Part shown: positions 35,501 through 43,700 of the stretch, in pieces
Layout: every line of letters begins with the position of its first letter
Position numbering within the stretch: position 1 is the first letter of the stretch
Assembly: GCF_900166585.1 (NCBI RefSeq)
Contig: NZ_FVZC01000008.1
Span: 248,001-312,000, forward strand
DNA from: Mesobacillus jeotgali
GTDB lineage: Bacteria; Bacillota; Bacilli; Bacillales; Cytobacillaceae
Reading direction: 5' to 3'
Length of the DNA stretch: 64,000 bases
Translations under genes and position numbers: made by a program
Notes under the pieces: generated by a model
Databases searched by the model: none
What the model was told of the DNA's origin: nothing
Seen by the model: the letters and a program-made list of their open reading frames with translations, nothing else

Positions 35501-37461
35501 ACAGAACCAATATGCTGGTTAAGATGAGGGCAGAAGACCGAAATATTGACTTATCATACACAGAACTAAAAGTTGAGAAAAATGGTAAGCCGTACAACGT
35601 TGGCAAGTTGAAGTTGCTTGCTGATTCAAAAACAGTTGCTGTAAATAGCTATACATTCTTTGATGAAGGCAAATATGTAATCAACCTAAAGTCAACGGAC
35701 AAAGCTGGCAATACGAAGAAACAGGACCAAATTGCCTTCATCATCGACAAAACCAACCCAGTCGTAAAAATCGATGGCGTCGAAAACAATTCTTTCTATC
35801 CTGAAAACAAAAACGTCACGATCTCGATTGATGAATTGAATTATGATACGAACAATGTGAGTATCAGTGCAACAAAAGATGGAGCCGGATTCCCTATCGG
35901 TACCTGGAAGAACACCGGTAAGCTATCAAAATTAGGATATAATTTTACCAGGGACGGTCTTTACACAATCCATGTCACAGCAGAGGACAAAGCCGGTAAT
36001 GGTCCTATCACTGAGAAAAGGACGTTTACCATCGACGAAACCAAGCCGGAAATCGAGATTACAGGTGTCGAAAATAATGCCTATTACAATGTTGATAAAC
36101 CTGTTAACGTTACAATTAAAGACGTGAACCTTGATATCAACAAAATGACTGTCACAAGGAATGGTGCGCGATATAACGCAGGCGGCTTCTCTGTAAATGG
36201 AGATCTTGCTTCCTTCCGCCACAACTTCAGCGGAGAAGGTGAATACCACATCCTGGTTGAAGCAACCGACAAAGCGGGCAACAGTTTCAGCAAGACGATG
36301 AAGTTCACCATCGATAAGACGAAGCCAGTCATCACGCCGAAGTTCAAAGGACAGAATCGTGTCATTAAGAATGGTGAGTATATCAATGAAGTATTCACTC
36401 CGGAGTTTGCCCTGGATGAAGCCGAGGATATGATTGTAACCGCGACACTGAACAATGGCGCAAACCTTGGCAGAAACATCCCTGTTGCTGCAAGGGAAAT
36501 AAAGTACACATACAAGGTTCTTGCCCGCGACAAAGCCGGCAATGAATCAACACTGGAAATCAGCTTTACACTTGATACTACAAAGCCGATGCTGAATATT
36601 TCCGGCGTACTCGATGGATTCTTCAATAAGAACATCGCGCCAAAAGTGACGTATTCAGATATCCATCTGGATAGCAGCAAGACATCAGTAACCTTAAATG
36701 GCAAGACATTCGAAAACGGAACAAAGCTTGAGTACGAACAGGATTATATTTTGAAAGCAGTTGTCACAGACCTGGCTAAAAATGTTTCATCAAGAACAAT
36801 TGTTTTCACAATCGATAAAACATCGCCTGTTATTAAGTTCAAAGAGCCAATTTCGAATAAGTATTTCAACTCGGACCTTCTGCCACAGCTTTTGATCGAG
36901 GACATGAGTTCTTATGACATCATCGCGATGATGCTTGACGGCAAGCCATATGAAGCTGGCGAACCGATCAAGGAAGAAGGAAAACACGTCATGTTCTTCG
37001 AGGTGAAAGATAAAGCAGGCAACATCCAGCAGCTGAGCGTCGAGTTCATCATCGACAAAACTGCACCAAAGGTAGTCTATGAAGGTGTAAAAAATAAACA
37101 GAAATACTATGACCCAGTTGATGTCGCCATCCGCCTCGATAATCCGAATGACAAAATAAAATCAGTCATGATCAACGGTGAAATGTTCGAAGGTGACGTA
37201 ATCGAGGAAAATGGCAACCAAGTAATCAAGACCAAACTGGCGAAAATCCAGCCATATAAAATCGAAGTAACTGCCTATGACGAAGCCGGCAATGAAAAAA
37301 CAACGGTCATTGCATTCGAAATCGTCGAAAAGGGAGCGTTAGTTAAGTTTTATGAAAATAAACCTTTGCTGGGCGGGACGGTTGCTGGTTTAGTAGGATT
37401 AATCGGAGCTGCAGCAACTATGATGGTTAGAAGACGCAAGTTGAAAGTTGAAGAAGAATAA
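32506..37461 (+). CDS. Giant membrane-anchored Ig-like repeat surface protein
   Basis: A 1651-residue protein with an N-terminal basic/TM segment (KKKRRPNKWAIVLPILLVLI) and a C-terminal TM helix with a positive tail (AGLVGLIGAAATMMVRRRKLK). Between them are about 14 bacterial Ig-like repeats of ~100 residues. Each ends in a variant of DKAGN followed by FTIDKTPP. Such repeats make extended stalks in surface adhesins; here it may span the wall next to the secretion system. The 5' half (about 32600-35340) is distinctly AT-rich compared with the rest, suggesting mosaic origin. AAAAGGAGAATGAGAA precedes the ATG, 14 bp after the previous gene. Confidence 0.8.
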   Translation: MLEPRKKKRRPNKWAIVLPILLVLISSVLVFNGRVWSNETEAKKYINFEGYQWEMKDQPTKDIWTKKDEVAFLIDLKEDYERVQDPIKINPTTNNPVSVTVKQSDNKLISDISITPVIQNDEFSGSYEVKIKSLQDGGVDINVVISENNIWGNSPSSNSFKVFKDSTSPVVKLLDPDGKPSSNFYDKDINLTVEVLEKNLKPGSIKIFKSKNDGPKELFTYENNDGESYTKTLTFDQNGEYTITVVAEDFAGNTVLPVEPLQLTVSKEDYKPEISVINQTDSEKSINEWEHVKTAKIGIKVESAVSIGTANLILLKDEKEEVLNQPMEKDGRTTKIVEYQIPQKPDGSYEDGKYTAIITVTDLHEKGKEHAPVSFTFIVDNTPPKYTYNVKNGNSYNESQNVEIVLDELNLQSAEVTLIETSIDGREDITKPTINNGIAKFEAVNDGEYTVKFLATDKAGNKNGDDGEPKFIKFKIDKEKKPDIFIETSNLFNEEINGKYFNDDTKIEFSVKDITLNLLETFLTVKKGSESYTEIKPFTELLFTGHTDHIFTKDGVYEIFLSSKDYVGSDNSVGPIKFTIDKTPPDLIITGLKEEEDYGGIQDFSVKVLDLNFDVETTKIIIKRDGEKLDYKPTVDLIEEDGKSGALFKYSFTDEGNYEIEFDIKDKAQNPPDNNTSVNFSIDKKPPNVKVSGVENNGHYRSVNFTVGLEDLTLDIKKGNPKVKVTKPDGKITEYSNWDEVKKDGRLKTTNQSLSFTDEGDYKVEFLGQDLKGNNISEEPIYFTIDTTSPKIKLNGISDNSFIKNGSVDLELTERNYKVSNIEVYYLLNGSEKKHKLSWKKTGEVSKESYPFSKDGDYEFYILVTDGAGNIDDKKIAFTIDNKPPTVDITKIKRYNNEPQKVTIRVTEKNYENNNVNITVTKKEEVGGKPVDYHIGEWKNVKEVSNLSHLFDRDGEYEITAEATDAAGNKGDTEKILFTIDKTDPTVNLLTDIENGQNYRTNMLVKMRAEDRNIDLSYTELKVEKNGKPYNVGKLKLLADSKTVAVNSYTFFDEGKYVINLKSTDKAGNTKKQDQIAFIIDKTNPVVKIDGVENNSFYPENKNVTISIDELNYDTNNVSISATKDGAGFPIGTWKNTGKLSKLGYNFTRDGLYTIHVTAEDKAGNGPITEKRTFTIDETKPEIEITGVENNAYYNVDKPVNVTIKDVNLDINKMTVTRNGARYNAGGFSVNGDLASFRHNFSGEGEYHILVEATDKAGNSFSKTMKFTIDKTKPVITPKFKGQNRVIKNGEYINEVFTPEFALDEAEDMIVTATLNNGANLGRNIPVAAREIKYTYKVLARDKAGNESTLEISFTLDTTKPMLNISGVLDGFFNKNIAPKVTYSDIHLDSSKTSVTLNGKTFENGTKLEYEQDYILKAVVTDLAKNVSSRTIVFTIDKTSPVIKFKEPISNKYFNSDLLPQLLIEDMSSYDIIAMMLDGKPYEAGEPIKEEGKHVMFFEVKDKAGNIQQLSVEFIIDKTAPKVVYEGVKNKQKYYDPVDVAIRLDNPNDKIKSVMINGEMFEGDVIEENGNQVIKTKLAKIQPYKIEVTAYDEAGNEKTTVIAFEIVEKGALVKFYENKPLLGGTVAGLVGLIGAAATMMVRRRKLKVEEE

Positions 37462-37470
37462 TAAGTGAAA

Positions 37471-37503
37471 AAATCCAGAGGAATCAATCCTCTGGATTTT
37501 TTG
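37471..37503 (+). terminator. Terminator after the Ig-repeat gene
   Basis: AAATCCAGAGG (37471-37481) pairs perfectly with CCTCTGGATTT (37489-37499), followed by TTTTG. It separates the T7SS unit from the RHS unit. Confidence 0.88.
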
Positions 37504-37606
37504 TCGAAAATAATAGGAAAAATGTACTGTTTTATAAAAAATAATCAGAATTTGTAAATAATTGTAGTATAGTTATATAGAACTAAAACTTTATAACTAT
37601 TCAAGT

Positions 37607-37690
37607 AAAAGGCAAACCCGTTGAAAGGCGGGGACGCAAAGCTTCAGGCCTAAGGTGGGTATATCCTATTATGGCGGCTGGGTTGCCGTG
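37607..37690 (+). promoter_or_regulatory. Cyclic di-GMP-I (GEMM) riboswitch aptamer
   Basis: The sequence carries the conserved class I features: P1 arms GGCAA (37611-37615) and TTGCC (37683-37687), a P2 hairpin with a GAAA tetraloop between CCG and CGG, the invariant GGGGACGCAAAGC junction, and a P3 with CCTAAGG and ATGGCGGC. It lies 87 nt upstream of the RHS start codon with a plausible promoter (TTGTAA, 16 nt, TATATA at 37552-37579) before it. It makes expression of the RHS toxin respond to c-di-GMP. Confidence 0.92.
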
Positions 37691-37706
37691 AATCATTCAT
37701 CCTAGT

Positions 37707-37774
37707 AAACTCCTTTTTTTACCGGTAACCAAAAGGCGAAGTATGCCCTTTTACACACGGAAAGAAAGGAGTTT
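37707..37774 (+). promoter_or_regulatory. Riboswitch expression platform sequestering the RHS Shine-Dalgarno
   Basis: AAACTCCTTT (37707-37716) is the exact reverse complement of AAAGGAGTTT (37765-37774), which contains the Shine-Dalgarno of the RHS gene. A second hairpin lies between them (AAAAGG at 37731 with CCTTTT near 37747). Ligand binding upstream could decide which helix forms. Whether c-di-GMP turns the gene on or off cannot be read from the sequence. Confidence 0.65.
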
Positions 37775-37776
37775 TT

Positions 37777-40700
37777 ATGTATTTTAAAAGATTTACCGTA
37801 ATATTTTTATCTGCAATCATCCTATTCAGTAGTGTTGGGGTCTATCCAGCGCAGGCATATGCTGAAAAAAAGGCTTTTGAACAGGAGTTTTATTCCAATC
37901 CTGAGAACCTTCTTGGCCTGCTGCCGGAAATCGACCAGCACCAGCCGGTCAACAATCCAGCCCAGGGAATCAAGCCCACGGTGCCAAATACTTCACCAGA
38001 AATTCCAAACAGCCAGGTGGCTCCAAGAAAGCAGCAGCAGGCACCTCCGCCTGCAAACACGACTGCTGAACCGCCTGTCAACGTCGAAAACGGATATTTG
38101 GAACTGAAGGAAGAAGATATTCTTGTCCCGGAAGTATTGCGTCCGTTTGGCATCAAGAGAGATTACTCCAGCAATAATACCGAAGATGGTCCTTTTGGGA
38201 AAGGCTGGACCACATCACTGGAATCAAGACTCGAAATGTATGCCGAGTTTTCAATGGGAGAAAGCCGCCTAGACGGCAGCACCCAAAGCTACGCATTCGA
38301 CAAGAAAGATCCGAATGCCTATGTGACCGAATACGATGAAGACTCCATGACAAACTATGAGCTTGACAAGGGCGAGTATATTACAGCGGCCAATGGCGAT
38401 AAGCTTACAAGGATTAGCCAGTTTGAGTATGTTGTTGAAACAGCTGATAAAACAAAATATACCTATTATGGCTACTATGCATCGTGGAGAAAAGGCCAGG
38501 ACGAAAAAGTCGGAAGATTGGTCAAACAAACAAATCGTTATGGCAACAGCATTCAATACGGTTACGACAATAAAGGCAAGCTTGAAACGATGACAGACGA
38601 TTACGGCCGCACGATCCAGATCAAATGGTCAGGCAGCCATATCAGTGAGCTGATTGATCCAGAAAACCGTAAAATCAGCTTCTCTTATGATGGCTCTGGA
38701 AGACTGGAAAACGTAAACTACCCAGGAAATAAATCAATCACTTATTCTTATGACGGCGGCCGTATTTCAGGGATCACAAATGGTGAAGGGGAAACCACTT
38801 CATTCACGTATGACAGCAACAATCGTGTCAAAACGGCGAAAAATCCTGCTGGCGCTGTCCTGTATAGCTATTCTTATACAACTGACGGTTCAGGAAAACT
38901 GACGAAAACCATTAAGCAAAATCCAGCAGGAGAAGCATGGACTTATCATATTGCAAAAGAGAAGGCTGTCCGTGTCACTGACCCGCTGGGATATCAGACA
39001 AGCTTTGAAAACAACGATAATGGAAAGATAACGAAGAAAATTTCCAGCACAGGAACAGAAAGCTTTTCCTATGATGATAAGGATCGTATTAAGACAAAGA
39101 CTGACATATTTGGCGTAACCACAACCTATACATATGAGGACTTATGGAATCAGCCAAAAACGATCAATGAATCCACTGGAAAATCAACCGTTTATGAGTA
39201 CGATTCCAACGGAAAATTAACAAAGAAAACGGAAAATGGAATTGTTACGACTTATGGCCACGACAGCAAGGGCCGCATGCTTTGGGCGAAGGATTCTGCT
39301 GGCGCTCAAATCACCTTCGAATACGATGCTTTTGGCAATATGAAACAGGCGAAGAACGCAAAAGGTGAAATCACCAGCTACACTTTTGACAGCCTTGGGC
39401 ACATCAAATCGATGCAGGAGCCTAACGGCTATAGAGAGCAATATCAATATGACGGGGATGGGAATCTCCTGAAGGTCACCTATGCTGATGGGAAGACGCT
39501 GCAGTATTCCTATGACAAGGCTGGCAGGATCCTGACGATTACCAACCAGCTGGGTCAGGTGACATCCCATAAGTATGATAACGCTGGCAAACTGGAAACC
39601 ATTACAAACCCAAAAGGATACCAATATGTCTATTCCTATGACAGCAAGACTGGAAGGGTAAAAACTGTAATGGCACCAGGAAACCAGGTGATATCCTATG
39701 ATTGGGACGGACTTGGCAGACTGAAAACCTTAAAAACAATCGAGGGTACAACCTCTTATGTTTATGGAGAGCACGGGGCGGAGAAAGTGACATCGCCACG
39801 GGGTACACTCGAGTATGTTTATAACTCAAAGGGCCTGGTTGACACAATCAAGGATGAGCTTGGCCGTACAACCAGCTATAAGTACAATAACTCCCAGCAG
39901 ATTACATCAATCACTGATCCAGCAGGAAGAGTACAAAACTATGATTATGATTCAATCGGACGTTTGGAAAAGGAAAAGTCGTTTGATGGCCAGACAGTCC
40001 AGTATGTCTATAACGGACTTGGCTTATTAAAGGATAAAGTATATGCGGACGGCACAAAAGAATCTTATTTATATGATTCTATTAGACAGGTTTATAAAAA
40101 GACGCTCCGTGACGGGACCACCGAGGAGTATACTTACCATCCAGGCGGGCAGCTCGCCACAGTAAAAAATGCTCTCGGGCAGATCACGAGCTATGATTAT
40201 GATAAAAACGGCCATGCAACAGAGGTAATCAACCCTGCAGGCGGAAAGATTACCTATTCTTATAATGCAATAGGGAACCTGACGGCGATTAAAAACCCGC
40301 TGAACCAGGTCACTTCATTCTATTACGATGAATTAGGCCGTACCGAAAAAATCATGGGTCCAAAAGAAAGCACTCAAACCTTCAAATACGATGAACTGGA
40401 CCGCCTGGTTGAAACAGTGGACCAGATGGACAGAGTCCATAAGTGGACCTATAATGCAGCAGATAACACATCAACTTACACTCGTCCAGATGGAACGAAA
40501 CTGACATACAAATACAATAGCCAGGGCTTGATCAGCGAGTTTAGCAACGCTCTTGGCGAAAAGACAGCCTGGACCTATGACAAGGCAGGCCGTCCAACCA
40601 TCATTGAGGACGCACTCGGCCAAAAAATACAATTTTCCTATAACGTCCTTGATCAGGTCACAAGGGAAACACGGCCGGATAATGCTGTTACAGAATACAA

Positions 40701-43700
40701 GTACAATGATGCAGGCAGATTATATGAGGCCATTAATCCGCTAGGGCAGAAAACGACACTGTCCTATGATTCATTCGGCAGAGTGACAAAATCGGAAGAT
40801 ATCAAGGGAGCAACCAGCAATACCTATGATGTGATGGGCCGGACCCTAACCATGACGAACCCGCTCAAGCAGACGATGACATGGGCATACGACAAGCTTG
40901 GCCGGGTTAAAGAGATGGTGGATCCGCTTCAAGGGAAGACAGAGTATCAATACAATCCATTAGGACAGGCAGAGTTGGTGACACAGCCTAATGGAGCCGA
41001 ACAAAAAATGAAGTATGACGCCTTGGGAAGGGTTACGAGCATGACTGACCCTCTTGGCAATAATACTTCCTACCAATATGACGAATTCGGCAACGTAAAG
41101 ACAGTAACCGATGCCCTTGGCCAGAATTCCGCAATGGAATACAGCCTTGCAGGTGAGCTGCTTTCAGTGACGGATCCTGCAGGAAATAAGACACAATACC
41201 AGTACGATAAGCTTGGCCAGCTGATCAAAACAATCAACGCGCTTAATCAGGCCACATCCTATGAATACGACCAGGCCGGCCGTTTAAAACAGGCAATCAT
41301 GCCGAATGGTGCAGTCACTTCACATAATTATGATGCACTGGGAAGAAATATAGAAACAATCGATCCCATGGCCGGGGTCACCAAGTACCAATATGATGAG
41401 GTCGGAAATATCCTTGAAACTGTCGATCCTATGGGGAAAAGCCGTTCATTTGATTATGATGCCCTTGGCAGGCTGGTATCTGAAACAGACCGACGAGGCA
41501 AAACGACGAAGTATGAGTTCAGTGACCAGGCAGGAATTGTAAAAGTAACCGATCCAACTGGAGCAGTCATTAGCCAAAAATTTGATGCGCTCCAGAATCT
41601 GATTGAGGAAACGAATCCTTTAGGGAACAAGACATTATATAAATACGATCCTCTTAACCGTCTGACGGAAGTGAAGGATGCACTCGGCAATATGGAAAAA
41701 ACAACTTATGACTCAGTGGGCAATGTCCTTTCGTCAGTCGATAAAAATGGCCATGCAACAAGCTATGAATATGACCTTGCTGGCAACATGACAAGCATGA
41801 CGAACCCGGCGGACGGGAAAATTTCCTACCAGTATGACAACCTGAACAGATTGGCTGCCCAGTCAAACTCGGACGGCGGAAAATCTGCTTACAAGTATGA
41901 CAAGCTTGGCAATCTCGTACAGGAAATCGATCCTGAAGGCGGAATCTGGGCTTACGAATATGACGCCATTGGCAGGAATACAAAAGCAATCGACCCGCTG
42001 ATGCGCGCAACAAAGTACAAATTTGACAGCGCCGGGAATCTTGAAGTGCTGACAGATCCGGCTGGAGGGGAAACCGGATTTAAATATGACCTGCTCTCCA
42101 GGATCCTCGAGAAGACAAATCCTGCGGGAGAGACATGGAAATACACATACAATAAAGTAGGCTACCTCCTTGAGGAAACCAATCCTCTTGGTTTTAAAAC
42201 GAAGTATACGTATGATGCGGAAGGAAATGTCTTAAGCGAAACAGATCCGCTTGAGCACCAGGTTTCGTACCAATACGACGAAATCGGCCGTCCTCTCCAG
42301 GTAACAGATGCAAAAGGCTACAAGACTCACTGGGAGTATGACAGAGCCGGGAACATGCTGTCTGTTAACAATCAGGTTGGTGCCGTAACCAGCTATAAAT
42401 ACGACCCGCTGAACCGTGTCGTTGAAGAAATCTCTCCTCAAGGAAATACGAGGAAATATGAATATGACAAAGCGGGCAATCTTGTAAAAGAAACAGATCC
42501 TTTAGGCTACAATACCTCTTATCAATATAACTCTTTGAATCTGTTATCCAAGGTAAAGGATGCTTTAAAGGGAACTGCCCAATATGAATATGACAAGCTC
42601 GGCCAGATGATCAAGCAGACCGACCCGAATGGAAACATGAGAAGCTGGCAGTATAATCTTAATGGCCAGGTTTCAAAAGAGACAAATCCGCTCGGCAAGC
42701 AGACGCAATATTCATATGATCCTGCAGGCCAGCTCGGAAGCGTCACGATGCCAAATGGCAATACGGTTGCTTATCAATACTCGCAGCTGAGCCAGGTGAA
42801 AAGCGCCGACTATGGCGATGAAAAGATCAACTATCAATATGATAAAGCCGGAAGATTGTCGGGAATATCTTCCCCTGCATCCCATGAAAAGTATCAATAT
42901 GATGCGATGGGTAGGATGACATTGCAGGACAATGTGAAGCTGGAAAAACAGCTGCAATTCAAGTACGATGCTGTCGGAAACATGCTCCAGGTAACAAACA
43001 GCGAGGACCGGACCACTGCCTATACGTATGACGAGCGGAACCAAATGTCGAGTGTGACGGATCCTGATGAAAACGTCACATCCTTTAAGTTCGATGGACT
43101 GGGCCGTGAAATCAAGAGAAGCATGGCGAACGGCAACACCATTGCCAGAAGCTATGACAAGGATGGAAACCTGTCTGAAATTGAAAATGAAAATTCAGAT
43201 GGAGTCTTCTCTTCCTTTGCGTATCAGTATGATAAAAACGGCAATCGTACTGCGCAGATCGAGGAAGACGGAGCGGCTGCAAAGTATAGCTACGATGCCT
43301 TAAACCGATTGACAGCAGTCATTTATCCAAAGCAGAAGATCGAAGGCCTGAGGAATGAGCCAGATACTCCTTCTGATGGCAGCAAGAAACCAGGGAAAAT
43401 TTCAGAGTCGATTGAATCAGGAATAGAGTCGATCGAATCTGGAATGAAGAAAATACAAGAAAAAATTGTTGCCCTTCCACTTATTGGTGACATGATTGGC
43501 GGTTCAGAGGAGAAAGACGCATCAGGCTCCTCAGTGACCGAACCAGAAAACCTGGAAAATGGAAAGGTTGGCAAAGAAGAAGCTTTGGATTCCACTCTTG
43601 ATTCTTCTAATGCTGATGATGAAGTGAGGGAAGCAGCAGCTTCGTCAGACTCAAAAGACAAAAAGACTGAGGAAGAGAAAAACGAAAACAAAATCATTGC

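Noticed and set aside
37711..37720. T-run as an intrinsic terminator directly after the c-di-GMP aptamer
   Set aside because: No adequate stem precedes it; the complementarity to the Shine-Dalgarno is a better explanation.
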